From Rothia dentocariosa ATCC 17931 (GTDB lineage: Bacteria > Actinomycetota > Actinomycetes > Actinomycetales > Micrococcaceae), in contig NC_014643.1 of the NCBI RefSeq assembly GCF_000164695.2, positions 558,001-622,000 of the forward strand: a stretch of DNA of 64,000 bases, written 5' to 3'. Numbering within the stretch: the stretch's first letter is position 1; each line of letters starts with the position of its first letter. The notes under the pieces were generated by a model that saw nothing but the letters and a program-made list of their open reading frames with translations, ran no database searches and was not told where the DNA came from. Position numbers and translations under genes: made by a program. This document shows, piece by piece, positions 37,847 through 47,369 of the stretch.

Positions 37847-40720
37847 CTACGAGACTTTCTCCAACGGCGCGTACCGCAGCAGCAGCCGCTTCTCTTCGGA
37901 GGCAAAACGAACCTTCGCCACGGTCTTATCGCCGGTGCCTTCCAGAGCGAGAACCCTGCCCTCACCGAACTTGGTGTGGCGCACCGTATCGCCCACCTTC
38001 AGCTGCGGAATTTCCTTGCCTTGATGCACCCGCGAGCGGTTGCGCACCGCCCCGGATGCGCTGGCTGCGGCCGCCAAACCGTAGCTTGCCGAACCATTGA
38101 CCGCGGCGGTTGATGGCTCACGGCTCGCCCGAGAGCGGGATTCATCGTATCCCGTGCCGTAGCCGCCCGCGCTGCCCTTATCTAAGCCGCGCCCATCAGC
38201 ATTGCGCCCGCCGCCGGAGTTGTATCCGCTCGCCCCGCGATAGCCGCCTTGCCCGTAGCCACCATACCCGCTGGCACCGTTGGCGTATGCGCCCATCCCG
38301 GAGGCACCAAACCCGGCAAATCCGCCCAGGCGGCGCCACTCGATCAGTTCCTCAGGAATCTCTTCCAGGAAGGGTGAGGGCGGGTTGAACTGGCTCTTGC
38401 CCCACATCGTGCGGGTCTCGGAGCGGGTTACGTAGAGCCGCTGCATCGCGCGCGTGAGCCCCACATAGGCAAGGCGACGTTCCTCGCTCATCTCGCCCTC
38501 GTCGGTCAGCGCCCGCTGATGCGGAAACAGCCCGTGTTCCAGCCCGGTCAGGAAAACAACCGGGAACTCCAGGCCTTTAGCGGTGTGCAGGGTCATCAGG
38601 GTGATCATGCCCTGCGCCTTCGCCTCCGCGGCCTCGGCGGCAATCTGCGCGGCAGACGGGGTCTGCCCGTCTGCGGAGGCACCCCGGGACGGAATCGAGT
38701 CGGCATCCGCCACCAGCGAGACATGCTCTAAGAACTGTTCTAAGTCCGCGCCGGGGTTCTCCGCCTCAAACTCGACCATCGCATCCAGCAGCTCCGAGAG
38801 GTTTTCCACCCGGGATTCGTCCTGAATATCCTTAGACTCGCGCAGGGCGGCGAGATAGCCGGACTGTTCAAGCACCGCCTCTAAGGTTGTGGCGGCCGAT
38901 TCGGTGCGTGCAATCTGGGCGAGATCGTCCATGAGCTTGACGAATTCCGCATACTTTTTCACGGCAGCAGCGCCCAAACCCGGCACACTCCCCGGCTCGG
39001 CAGCAGCGGCACGAGCGGCGGCGAAAAACGAAATTCGCTGTGCCGAAGCATAATCGGCAACCACGGTCTCAGATTTCGCGCCGATACCGCGTTTAGGTTC
39101 GTTGAGAATACGCCGCACACTCACATCGTCGTCCGGGTTTGTGAGGGCGCGCAGGTAGGCGAGCGCATCCTTAATTTCTTTGCGCTCATAGAACCGGGTG
39201 CCACCGACCACGCGGTACGGCAGTCCGGCGCGCATCAGCAGTTCTTCAAGGGCGCGGGATTGAGCATTGGTGCGGTAGAAAATCGCCACATCCGAGGGTT
39301 TGATGCCGTGTTCGTCGGCAAGCCGGTCTATTTCTTGGGCGATGTAGCGTGCCTCCGCATGCTCTGATTCGGCGACGTACCCCACGATTTTGGTGCCCTC
39401 CCCCGATGCCGTCCACAGCTTCTTGGGGCGGCGGTTGGGGTTGCGCTCAATCACGGCGTTCGCGGCAGAGAGAATGTTCTGCGTGGAACGGTAGTTCTGC
39501 TCCAGCAGAATAATGTGTGCGTTGGGGTAGTCGCTCTCGAAATCCGTAATATTGCGAATGTCAGCGCCGCGGAAGGCGTAAATCGACTGGTCTGAGTCGC
39601 CCACGACGGTCAGTTCGCCGGGCGGTGGAGCATCCGGGTACGGCCCCTGTTCGCGAGCGTTTCCCTGCGGATGCGCCCCCACCAACTCCCGCACGAGCGC
39701 GTACTGGGCGTGGTTGGTGTCTTGGTATTCGTCCACCAGAATATGCCGGAATTTGCGGCGATAATAGTTTGCGATTTCGGGGAACTTCTTGAGCAAAAAC
39801 ACGGTTTTGCCAATGAGGTCGTCAAAGTCGAGGGAGTTCGCGGCGCGAAGGCGCTGAGTGTAGACGGTGTAAATCTGCGCGATAGTCTTTTCCCACGGGT
39901 TATTCGCGGCTGCCGCACTGTATTCTTCGGCGCTCACCAGCTCGTTTTTGAGGGCGGAAATCCTGTGCCCCACGGCCTTGGGGGCGAACTTTTTAGTATC
40001 CAGGTTCAGCTCTTTGATAATGAGCGTGAGCAGGCGCTGTGAATCCGCCGAATCATAGATCGTGAAGGTGGATTTGAGCCCGAGTGCCTTGGCTTCTCGG
40101 CGCAGCACGCGCACGCAGAAGCTGTGGAAGGTGGAAATCCACATGTGCTGTGCGCGCGGGCCGATCAGCGCTTGGATGCGCTCACGCATTTCCGCTGCGG
40201 CCTTGTTCGTGAAAGTGATGGCGAGAATCTGCCCGGGAGTCGCCCGCCCGGTTGCGAGCAGATGGGCGATGCGGTGCGTCAGCACGCGGGTTTTGCCAGA
40301 CCCGGCCCCGGCGACGATCAGCAAGGGCGAACCGGAGTGTAAAACAGCTTCGCGCTGCCGGTCGTTAAGCCCGTCGATCAGGGTTGCAGGGTCGATGGTG
40401 CCCAGCGAATAGGTGCGCTCCCCGTAAGGGTCCTCGGGATTGTACTCGCTTCCGTACCCGCCTACTCGGTAGGCGGGCGGCATGAACTCGCCGAGCGCAT
40501 CCTCATGGGCGGTGACGGTTTGGGCATTCACCGCTTCAGGGTTGAGCTCGGGCATAAAAGATTCGTGAGCGAAGGGGTCTTCTTCGGGCGCGGAGGTATC
40601 TTCCGGCGGAATATGGGCATCATATTCGGGATCGTAGGGCGGCTGCGTGTTTTCAAGATCGGCAAAGAGGGTATCTGCGGCAGGCTCAACGCCGGATGCG
40701 GAGTTGGTGGGTTCGCTCAT
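37847..40720 (-). CDS. pcrA: UvrD/PcrA-type SF1A DNA helicase, 957 aa
   Basis: After a 110-residue acidic N-terminal extension, the helicase core shows Walker A AGAGSGKTR (137-145), ITFTNKAAAEMRER, motif II VDEYQDTN, QSIYAFRGAD, QNYRST and MTLHTAKGLEF. A Gly/Tyr/Ala-rich linker (about 805-900) follows, ending in a Tudor-like domain (VGDTVRHTKFGEGRV) known to bind RNA polymerase in PcrA. It works in repair and replication-fork clearance. The extension and the Gly-rich linker make it longer than most PcrAs. Confidence 0.95.
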   Translation of the reverse strand: MSEPTNSASGVEPAADTLFADLENTQPPYDPEYDAHIPPEDTSAPEEDPFAHESFMPELNPEAVNAQTVTAHEDALGEFMPPAYRVGGYGSEYNPEDPYGERTYSLGTIDPATLIDGLNDRQREAVLHSGSPLLIVAGAGSGKTRVLTHRIAHLLATGRATPGQILAITFTNKAAAEMRERIQALIGPRAQHMWISTFHSFCVRVLRREAKALGLKSTFTIYDSADSQRLLTLIIKELNLDTKKFAPKAVGHRISALKNELVSAEEYSAAAANNPWEKTIAQIYTVYTQRLRAANSLDFDDLIGKTVFLLKKFPEIANYYRRKFRHILVDEYQDTNHAQYALVRELVGAHPQGNAREQGPYPDAPPPGELTVVGDSDQSIYAFRGADIRNITDFESDYPNAHIILLEQNYRSTQNILSAANAVIERNPNRRPKKLWTASGEGTKIVGYVAESEHAEARYIAQEIDRLADEHGIKPSDVAIFYRTNAQSRALEELLMRAGLPYRVVGGTRFYERKEIKDALAYLRALTNPDDDVSVRRILNEPKRGIGAKSETVVADYASAQRISFFAAARAAAAEPGSVPGLGAAAVKKYAEFVKLMDDLAQIARTESAATTLEAVLEQSGYLAALRESKDIQDESRVENLSELLDAMVEFEAENPGADLEQFLEHVSLVADADSIPSRGASADGQTPSAAQIAAEAAEAKAQGMITLMTLHTAKGLEFPVVFLTGLEHGLFPHQRALTDEGEMSEERRLAYVGLTRAMQRLYVTRSETRTMWGKSQFNPPSPFLEEIPEELIEWRRLGGFAGFGASGMGAYANGASGYGGYGQGGYRGASGYNSGGGRNADGRGLDKGSAGGYGTGYDESRSRASREPSTAAVNGSASYGLAAAASASGAVRNRSRVHQGKEIPQLKVGDTVRHTKFGEGRVLALEGTGDKTVAKVRFASEEKRLLLRYAPLEKVS

Positions 40721-40866
40721 GATCTACCTCGCTGCCTAGAATACACGTTCGATATTCCATGCTACCGTATTTGCCCTCTCGCTCCCACCCATCGCGCCCG
40801 TTTGCCGCGCATAATTCGCTCTTAGCGGTACCCCACCGCGCGGTGTAGACATGTTACGATGACCGG

Positions 40867-41715
40867 ATGGATCAGGTCATCACTCCCGCTATTTGGTGCG
40901 ACGGCACCGCCGACAAAGCAGCACAGTTCTACGCTGATGTTTTTCGCGATGCATCCGTGACCGAGCAGGCACCCGGGATCGCGGCGACGGTCAGCATCCA
41001 CGGTTTCAAGCTCTCGCTCGTCAACGGCGGTAACCAGTACGCCCCGAACCCGTCGATCAGCTGCATCCTGAACTTTGATCCTCTCTTATTCGGCGGAGAG
41101 GAACAAGCCCGAGCTTACCTTGATGAGCTCTACGAGCGGCTCAGCACCGGCGACGTACTCATGGAGCTAGGTGAATACCCCTTCTCCCCACGCTACGCCT
41201 GGGTTCGTGACCGTTTCGGCATGACTTGGCAGCTCATGCTTACCGACCCGGACGGCGATCCGCGCCCCTTTGTTATCCCATCCTTCATGTTCGGCGGTAC
41301 TAACCACGCTAATGCCGAGGAAGCCACCGACGCCTGGATCGCCCTATTTGATAACGCCCGTCGCGGCGCCCTGTACCGTTATGAGGAAGGCGGACCGCTG
41401 GATGCGGGTGCGGTCATGTTCACCGACTTTACCCTGCGCGGCACCTGGATGGCAGCCACGGACTCTGGAACCTTCCACGATTTCACCTTCACGCCCGGAG
41501 TCTCCATCATCGTCTCCTGCCGCGACCAGGAAGAGATCGACCGCTACTGGGCGGGGCTCTCTGCCGTGCCCGAGGCCGAGCGCTGCGGCTGGTGCGTCGA
41601 CCGCTGGGGTGTCTCGTGGCAGATCGTCCCCCACAACATCACCGAGCTCATGGCCGACGCCGCCACACGCGATAAGATCCTGCACATGGGCAAGATCGAC
41701 CTGACTAAGCTGTAA
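40867..41715 (+). CDS. VOC-family (PhnB-like, 3-dmu-9_3-mt) protein with two domains, 282 aa
   Basis: Two copies of the PhnB-type VOC domain: the first from ITPAIWCDGTADKAAQFYADVF to RFGMTWQLML, the second from residue 137 to RWGVSWQIVPH. The conserved closing strand motif in each copy is visible. Such proteins are metal-binding, often of unknown substrate. It is monocistronic and divergent from pcrA. Confidence 0.85.
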   Translation: MDQVITPAIWCDGTADKAAQFYADVFRDASVTEQAPGIAATVSIHGFKLSLVNGGNQYAPNPSISCILNFDPLLFGGEEQARAYLDELYERLSTGDVLMELGEYPFSPRYAWVRDRFGMTWQLMLTDPDGDPRPFVIPSFMFGGTNHANAEEATDAWIALFDNARRGALYRYEEGGPLDAGAVMFTDFTLRGTWMAATDSGTFHDFTFTPGVSIIVSCRDQEEIDRYWAGLSAVPEAERCGWCVDRWGVSWQIVPHNITELMADAATRDKILHMGKIDLTKL

Positions 41716-41869
41716 CCCACTGCACCACGACCCTCCTGATATAGGGGTATCAGTAAATAAGCAGGATCGCGCGGCAGAAGACCAAGAAGCCTGCCCCGCG
41801 TATACTCCCATTCTTTTGGTAAAGACCCCACGCTGACACAACCAGTCGCTCTGCGCAATAATGGAAGGT

Positions 41870-42571
41870 ATGGGTCTATCACAAGGTCAGAAGAAGCGCC
41901 TGTACGGCGAACAGGCACAGCAGGGGCAGAGCCGACCGCAGTCCGGGCGAAAACCCCAAGAGCATAAAATTCATGAGCTCAAACAGGTCATGGATGACCG
42001 TGCCGTGCGCGCGAACGCGCCCGCCGAACAGCAGCGTTCGAAGACCTTCCTGTATGTGGCGGTCACAATTTCCCTGCTGCTGGGCGCCTATGTGGCGTTC
42101 TGGGTGCTGCCGAGCTACGGCAGGCTGGCGAACGCCCAGGTTCCCGACCTCTCCCCCGTCACCTCAGCCGAAGCTCTGTCCGCCTTCGCCTCCGGGCTGG
42201 GCGACAATCTGGGCGCGTATACGTATGCGCATCGTTCGGTGGGCATAGTTTTTGCGCTCTTTTTTGGGCTTTCGTTGGCGTTTCTGGCGTACACGTCACG
42301 ACTGCCGAAGGTGCTGCGGACACTGTTCACGGCGGCTCCGGTGGGCTACCTGCTCGTGCACATTGCCACGATTTTTATGCTGGATGCGGCGCTCGCCGAC
42401 CCTGCGCATCAGCCCGGCGCCCTGAACATGCTGTTACCCGTGGATTGGGCACTGCTGCTTCTGTCTCTGGCGGGTATCGCATACCAGCTGGTGCGCAGCA
42501 TTAAGGATGCGGCCTCCACCTTTATCACGGGCGGGCCAAACGTCGAGGCAGACGGTAAACCCGAAGAATAA
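41870..42571 (+). CDS. Membrane protein of unknown function, 233 aa
   Basis: A basic, Gln-rich N-terminus of about 55 residues is followed by four hydrophobic segments (about 60-80, 120-145, 150-172, 185-208) and a polar tail. The start could be this ATG or one three codons upstream (41861); the sequence GGAAGGT directly before makes either uncertain. No family is recognised. Confidence 0.6.
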   Translation: MGLSQGQKKRLYGEQAQQGQSRPQSGRKPQEHKIHELKQVMDDRAVRANAPAEQQRSKTFLYVAVTISLLLGAYVAFWVLPSYGRLANAQVPDLSPVTSAEALSAFASGLGDNLGAYTYAHRSVGIVFALFFGLSLAFLAYTSRLPKVLRTLFTAAPVGYLLVHIATIFMLDAALADPAHQPGALNMLLPVDWALLLLSLAGIAYQLVRSIKDAASTFITGGPNVEADGKPEE

Positions 42572-42593
42572 CTCCCCATCGTCCTCACTGCAT

Positions 42594-42630
42594 AAAAAGG
42601 AACCCTAATTCACGATTAGGGTTCCTTTTT
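42594..42630 (+). terminator. Terminator after the membrane-protein gene
   Basis: A perfect 16-bp stem with a TCACG loop, A-run before and T-run after. It can serve the Ser-rich lipoprotein gene from the other side too. Confidence 0.85.
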
Positions 42631-42676
42631 CATGGGAGGACTCATGCAGAGCCCCGCGCGGAAGACGGGCTCGGTC

Positions 42677-43522
42677 CTAAATCCCTGCTGATGCGCTAGG
42701 GGAGCTCGACGGAGTTACGGGATCGTCATCGTCTTCAAACTGTGAAGCTATACCTGCAACAACCCAAGATCCGTTGCGGTATTCCGCCAGCAGGTGACCT
42801 TTATATTCCCGTTTAGCGTCGCCTCCGCCGTCTGATACGTCCTCTACCTTCCCGTCGTCAACTTCAAACTTGCCGTAATTCATCGTAAAGGTACGTTTCC
42901 ACGAGTAGACTTCTCCATCCCACACGGGCTTGTCTTCGTCCAAAGTGTAGGTTATTTTGGCGTTGTCCACCCAGCGTTTGCCGTCCCGTGCTCTCTGCAG
43001 CAGATCCTTCATCTCGCTGTCTAAGAAATGGTTTTTCTCGGATGTGCTCATAGGACCGTTTTCAATAAGCGAGTAATCACCTGTATTAATGGCGTATTCG
43101 ACCGTTGCCGCCGTATAGGCGATAGTGTCGCGCATCCCCTTGAGGGATTTCTCGGTTAAGCTCCCCGGTTTCTTGGGTTTGGGGGTGTTTCTCTGAGCGT
43201 GTTCCTTGGTGGCGGGCTCAAAAGTACCCGACTTCTCGTATTCGAGCACGGATTCAAAGTTAATATCGCCCTTGTAGCTGCCGCTCATGTCGATACTCGG
43301 GCTCGGGCTTGACGACGCTGAACGTGATGCCGACGAACTGGAGCTTGAAGAACTTGACGAGGAACTAGAGCTCGACGAGCTGGAAGAAGACGATGAACTA
43401 GAGGATGCCGGCGACGTCGCCTCAATCCCATTCACCTTAGGGGCACATGCAGATAAAAATACGGCACCGGCGCTAGAGCCCAGAACCAGTAAAGCGGTTC
43501 GGCGATCGAACAGAGAAGACAT
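42677..43522 (-). CDS. DUF6318-like Ser-rich lipoprotein, 281 aa
   Basis: A lipoprotein signal ends at Cys26 (FLSAC). A Ser-only run of about 26 residues and a Ser/Ala/Pro linker (35-75) follow. The folded domain runs from SYKGDINFESVLEYEKSG to the end and resembles DUF6318 proteins of Micrococcaceae; its end is a Ser/Pro tail. AAGGAG precedes the start. The Ser run uses mixed codons, so it is kept by selection and not by repeat slippage alone. It is a tandem paralogue of the next gene. Confidence 0.78.
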   Translation of the reverse strand: MSSLFDRRTALLVLGSSAGAVFLSACAPKVNGIEATSPASSSSSSSSSSSSSSSSSSSSSSSSSASRSASSSPSPSIDMSGSYKGDINFESVLEYEKSGTFEPATKEHAQRNTPKPKKPGSLTEKSLKGMRDTIAYTAATVEYAINTGDYSLIENGPMSTSEKNHFLDSEMKDLLQRARDGKRWVDNAKITYTLDEDKPVWDGEVYSWKRTFTMNYGKFEVDDGKVEDVSDGGGDAKREYKGHLLAEYRNGSWVVAGIASQFEDDDDPVTPSSSPSASAGI

Positions 43523-43744
43523 GAGTAGAGTTCTCCTTATCGGAAGTGTAGGACAAATCGGTATATGTTTAAGTTTAGGCTTGCACTGCCCCTTTGCGCG
43601 GCACAGCGCACAAGTTCCCGTCATCATCAGCAATACTCGTCGCACAGGAGTATAGAGCAGTACAGCACGCACAATAGTAGTCCGAAAGGATAAACAGAGT
43701 CCTTCGGAGATAAATACCTTTACAGAGGCAAGGGCACTTACGTT

Positions 43745-44581
43745 TTAGCTCTTAGACTTCGGTTGAATGGCAACCGCGCTGGTTATCCAAGCTCCGTTAA
43801 TATACTGCGCCGTCAGATTACCTATAAATTTATCGCGATATATCATGTCGTGGTCTTCGTCTGAAGGGTACTCAACCTTGCCGTCAACAACCTCGAACTT
43901 ACCGTACTCAACGATAAATTCACGATCCCATATGTATTCGCCATCGCCTTCAAGCCGGGGACTCTCTTCGGTGAGCGTATACTCGATCGTAATATTATCC
44001 GGCCAGAATGTGCCTTCGCGGGTTTTATCGAGTCTTTCCTTCTCTTCCCTCAAGAAGTAATTGCGTTCTGGTTCCGACATAGAGCTTTGCTCCAGCAGGG
44101 AGTAATCCCCCGTGTTATAGGCGTATTGCGTTGCGGCAACCGCAAACGCGATGCTCAGGTGGAGGCCTTTGAGCGACTTCTCATCCGCACCGGCAGGTTT
44201 CTTGGGTTTAGGAACATTTTTTGCCGGATGCTCCTTCGTAGCGGGCTCATATGTACCGGATTTCTCGTATTCCAGAACGGACTCAAAATTAATTTTTCCG
44301 CCATAGCTGCCGCTCATATCAATATCGGTTGCACCAGACTGCGATGGTGAGGACTCTGGGCTTGATGCTTCAGAAGCTGACGAGGAACTGGCCGAGGCTG
44401 AACTCGACGATGAAGAGCTTGAACTTGAAGAGGCACTCGGCGATACATCAGACGACGATGCGCTCCCCGACCCGGAGCTTTCAGCGGTGGAATTACCACC
44501 GCACGCGCTCAGTAGTGCCGCACCGGCTCCGGTTCCGAACACGAACAATGCATTTCTGCGGGTAAAAATAGAAGACATCAT
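43745..44581 (-). CDS. Second DUF6318-like Ser-rich lipoprotein, 278 aa
   Basis: A paralogue of the 42677-43522 protein: lipobox LLSAC (Cys27), a Ser/Ala/Glu-rich linker (about 30-85), then the same GGKINFESVLEYEKSGTYEPATKEH domain with a NTGDYSLLEQ segment. It ends directly after the domain, without the Ser/Pro tail of its neighbour. GAGAGG lies before the start. Function unknown; it is surface-exposed and may bind a wall or host ligand. Confidence 0.78.
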   Translation of the reverse strand: MMSSIFTRRNALFVFGTGAGAALLSACGGNSTAESSGSGSASSSDVSPSASSSSSSSSSSSASASSSSASEASSPESSPSQSGATDIDMSGSYGGKINFESVLEYEKSGTYEPATKEHPAKNVPKPKKPAGADEKSLKGLHLSIAFAVAATQYAYNTGDYSLLEQSSMSEPERNYFLREEKERLDKTREGTFWPDNITIEYTLTEESPRLEGDGEYIWDREFIVEYGKFEVVDGKVEYPSDEDHDMIYRDKFIGNLTAQYINGAWITSAVAIQPKSKS

Positions 44582-44730
44582 TGCCTCTCATAGATATGTA
44601 TGGGTGTTTATCGGTCACTTTCAGAATAAGCGTATAGGGCTGCCTACTTCAGGATTTGCGGCAAAATGTTATGGAATCTTTATGTTCTACGCCCTCAACA
44701 CGGGCAACGGCGCCCCACAGATAAAATAAA

Positions 44731-44773
44731 ACCCGCTTGATGCTCCTCCGCGAGGAAGCTGCATCAAGCGGGT
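44731..44773 (-). terminator. Terminator of the tRNA-Arg gene
   Basis: 13-base perfect arms (44731-44743, 44761-44773) with an inner TCCTC/GAGGA hairpin; on the minus strand a TTTTATTTT run follows. Confidence 0.8.
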
Positions 44774-44783
44774 CCGCTACCCG

Positions 44784-44856
44784 TGCCCCCGAGACGATTC
44801 GAACGTCCGACACCTTCTTTAGGAGAGAAGTGCTCTATCCCCTGAGCTACGGGGGC
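44784..44856 (-). tRNA. tRNA-Arg(CCU)
   Basis: A 73-base cloverleaf on the minus strand: acceptor GCCCCCG pairs with CGGGGGC, D-arm GCTC/GAGC, anticodon arm CTTCT-CTCCTAA-AGAAG giving anticodon CCU (reads AGG), and a T-loop TTCGAAT. CCA is not encoded. The terminator sits just after it. Confidence 0.95.
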
Positions 44857-44920
44857 AACTCGTTCCATTATACGAGCATCACACAGGATTTAGCATCTTA
44901 CACGCCCCTAGAATAGACGA

Positions 44921-45901
44921 GTGAGTATTTTTATTGACCCACCCGTCTGGCCCGCACACGGCACGGTCTTTTCGCACCTAATTTCTGACACTTCTTTGGC
45001 GGAACTTCACGATTTTGCGGCGAAAACCGGCATAAGTCCGCGTGCCTTCGATGCCGACCACTACGACGTTCCCGCATATCGGTACGAGGGGCTGGTTCGT
45101 GCAGGTGCGCGCGAGGTGAGCGGGTCGCAGCTGACGCGCATCCTGATAGACAGCGGGCTGCGGGTGCCATTGCGGGAACGCCCTAACAAAATACGCCCGC
45201 GTCTCATGCGCGCCTGGGACTCGTTGCTGCCCGGACACACAGCACTGGGCGAAGATCTACTGGAACGTTACGAGCAGCCGCATCGGAAATACCACACGAG
45301 CGTGCATCTTTCGGAAATGCTCACCGCGCTCAAGACCCTTTACAAACGACACCACACCGCAACCCCGCGGGCGGTACTTCTGGCGGCATGGTTTCATGAT
45401 GCTGTCTACGAGGCAAACCCCGGCGATGACGAGGCGGCTAGTGCCGACCTCGCACGCACCGCCCTCACTCCCCTGGCAAGCACTGGGTTCCTCACGAACC
45501 GCGGGGTTACCGCTATTGCGCACCTGATAGAGCTCACAGCTTCTCACCAACTAGCCGATGGTATTGAAGAATATACCTCTGGCGCACTTACCCGTGCCGA
45601 TGCAGAATTCTTCCTTGATGCTGACCTTGCGATTCTCGCCGCCGATAGCCCGCGTTATACCCGCTATGTCGCTGGGGTTCGCGCCGAGTACGCCCATTAC
45701 GCTCCGGACGCCTTCACTCGCGGCCGAGCGGCGATTCTGCAAGGTTTTCTGAACCGCACGGCGATCTATGCCTCAGACACCGCGCATCTTCTCTGGGATG
45801 CGCCCGCGCGTCTGAACCTCCGTACCGAGCTGGAGGGCTACCGTGCAGCATTGGGCGAACAGCCAGCCAAGGAAGGCGCACTAAATTGTGCCCGCCGATG
45901 A
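44921..45901 (+). CDS. DUF4031 domain fused to HD-superfamily phosphohydrolase-like domain, 326 aa
   Basis: Residues 1-90 match DUF4031 (SIFIDPPVWPAHGTVFSHLISD, then AFDADHYDVP and ILIDSGLR). Residues 95-310 resemble predicted HD phosphohydrolases, with KYHTSVHLSEML (about 125) and AAWFHDAVYE (about 157) giving the His and His-Asp metal ligands and a later Asp in FLDADLAILA. The start is GTG. Both domains are seen singly in other bacteria; the substrate is unknown. Confidence 0.8.
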   Translation: MSIFIDPPVWPAHGTVFSHLISDTSLAELHDFAAKTGISPRAFDADHYDVPAYRYEGLVRAGAREVSGSQLTRILIDSGLRVPLRERPNKIRPRLMRAWDSLLPGHTALGEDLLERYEQPHRKYHTSVHLSEMLTALKTLYKRHHTATPRAVLLAAWFHDAVYEANPGDDEAASADLARTALTPLASTGFLTNRGVTAIAHLIELTASHQLADGIEEYTSGALTRADAEFFLDADLAILAADSPRYTRYVAGVRAEYAHYAPDAFTRGRAAILQGFLNRTAIYASDTAHLLWDAPARLNLRTELEGYRAALGEQPAKEGALNCARR

Positions 45902-45902
45902 G

Positions 45903-46151
45903 CTAGTCCTGCTCACTGCGGGGATTTTTTCGCGCCCTCGTTTTCTTGCGGTAGATCATGCGGGCACTCACCATGCCGATAATAATGCCTATGCCGCCGA
46001 CGACAGACACCCACATGGCCGGGTTACCGAGCGGCAGCGCGACGAGCAGACCGATCACAATGCCCGGAATCGCACCCGCAACCATGCCGACGGCAAGGTA
46101 CGTAAATTCCTGGTCGGAGCTGTTCTTAGGGCTTTCAAACTGTGTTGGCAT
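45903..46151 (-). CDS. Small two-helix membrane protein, 82 aa
   Basis: A polar N-terminus, then two closely spaced hydrophobic helices (about 20-42 and 46-65) and a basic tail (YRKKTRARKNPRSEQD). AGAAGA precedes the ATG at MPTQFES. It converges on the DUF4031-HD gene with a one-base gap. No family recognised. Confidence 0.6.
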   Translation of the reverse strand: MPTQFESPKNSSDQEFTYLAVGMVAGAIPGIVIGLLVALPLGNPAMWVSVVGGIGIIIGMVSARMIYRKKTRARKNPRSEQD

Positions 46152-46215
46152 TCTTCTATGGTACCCGCATATCCTGCCCCGCAAGAACGTATTTTCGCCT
46201 CACGCCTAGAGACAT

Positions 46216-46260
46216 ATACGGGGCGTGCGCCTGATCGACCATCAGACGCACGCCCCGTAT
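46216..46260 (-). terminator. Terminator of the YrdC-like gene
   Basis: 20-base arms with one mismatch (46216-46235, 46241-46260), GC-rich stem, 29 bases after the stop of the minus-strand gene. Confidence 0.7.
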
Positions 46261-46288
46261 AACCTACCGAAAATAGCCTGAGGCGGGC

Positions 46289-47083
46289 TTAGTAGTACAT
46301 GCCGTGGCGATAATCCCAGCTGGGGAATGAGTCGCTCAGATGGCGCATAATCTCTTCATAGTCCAGACCCTTACGAATCAGGGTGGGGGCGGGGGTCACG
46401 CCGCGTTCACCGTGCTGTTCGGGCACCAGGTTGCCCTCGGCATCGACCATTGAGACCATCACGCCCTGTTCGTGGCGTGTTTCGTCGGTCTTATCGGGTT
46501 GAATGGATTTCACGTATTCATCGCCGCGCACAATCACGTCTACGCTGTTCTCGATGCGGTCGCCAATGCCTGTCACGCGCCCCTTATTACCGATGCCCGA
46601 GGGGTTTGCTGAGCTCGCGAAGGTCAGTTTCCCTTCATTCTCCCAGAGGGCACGAACAATCTGTTCTGCGGGGGTGCCAAAACGCACCACGAAGCAGCTG
46701 GTTGCGCGCGCATCGCGGGCAAGTTCCTTCGTCGTTTCATCCGGCAGGTACTTTTCAGCGTCTTCGCGCCAGGGCAGAATGCATCCTAAAAGAATGTCGT
46801 CATCCCAGTGTTTCCGGTAGAATTCGCGGATTTCTGGGGTCATCTGGGCGAGTTTATCGAGCTGTTCTAAGGATGCGCACAGCACGACACCGGGCTTTTC
46901 GCGCTTGCGGAGCTTGGCATCAAATTTACGTTCGAGACCTTCGCCATCAGTAGCCATGAGGATATAGCCAACCTTTGTGGGGGCGACGATCAGGCCGCCG
47001 GTGCCTGAGAGGGTTGCTACAGCTGTCGGAGATGCCTCGCCCGTCCAGTCTTCGCGGATGGGAGTTGATGATGTATTTTCCAT
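46289..47083 (-). CDS. Sua5/YciO/YrdC-domain protein, 264 aa
   Basis: A YrdC fold is seen in APTKVGYILMA (33-43), KREKPGVVLCASLEQL and TFASSANPSGIGNKG. Members make threonylcarbamoyl-AMP for tRNA t6A or act as related proteins. This copy is somewhat divergent in the N-terminal KxR region and has an additional C-terminal part (VTPAPTLIRKG to HGMYY), so an assignment to TsaC is not certain. It is monocistronic. Confidence 0.75.
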   Translation of the reverse strand: MENTSSTPIREDWTGEASPTAVATLSGTGGLIVAPTKVGYILMATDGEGLERKFDAKLRKREKPGVVLCASLEQLDKLAQMTPEIREFYRKHWDDDILLGCILPWREDAEKYLPDETTKELARDARATSCFVVRFGTPAEQIVRALWENEGKLTFASSANPSGIGNKGRVTGIGDRIENSVDVIVRGDEYVKSIQPDKTDETRHEQGVMVSMVDAEGNLVPEQHGERGVTPAPTLIRKGLDYEEIMRHLSDSFPSWDYRHGMYY

Positions 47084-47302
47084 AGTTCAAGTATTGTACT
47101 CGCCCAGAAGACAAGGCAAGCCTATCTTTATATAGTCACATCATGAGATATTCACATGACCACGATGCGGTCTCTCCCGCGTTTTTCTGCCATAGAGCCG
47201 CGGTGTGAGGGCTTAAGCGCCTAGAATCTGCATGCAAGCCTTATGAGTGTGACACCAAGTCTGACACCGAGTTCGAAAGGCATATATACCTTCCAGAGCA
47301 CG

Positions 47303-47342
47303 CAAAGACGGCACCTATCCGATTGGACGGGTGCCGTCTTTG
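47303..47342 (-). terminator. Terminator of the NlpC/P60 gene
   Basis: Arms AAAGACGGCACC and GGTGCCGTCTTT around a 14-base loop, 28 bases after the stop on the minus strand. A short T-run follows. Confidence 0.65.
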
Positions 47343-47369
47343 TCTAAGTCTTCTCTATCTCAGATGAGA

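Noticed and set aside
43320..43420. Possible simple-sequence slippage tract in the Ser run
   Set aside because: The codons are mixed, so no long perfect DNA repeat exists to slip.
43287..43655. Acidic plus-strand frame of 122 codons
   Set aside because: The Asp/Glu/Leu run is simply the reverse strand of the poly-Ser linker of the lipoprotein gene.
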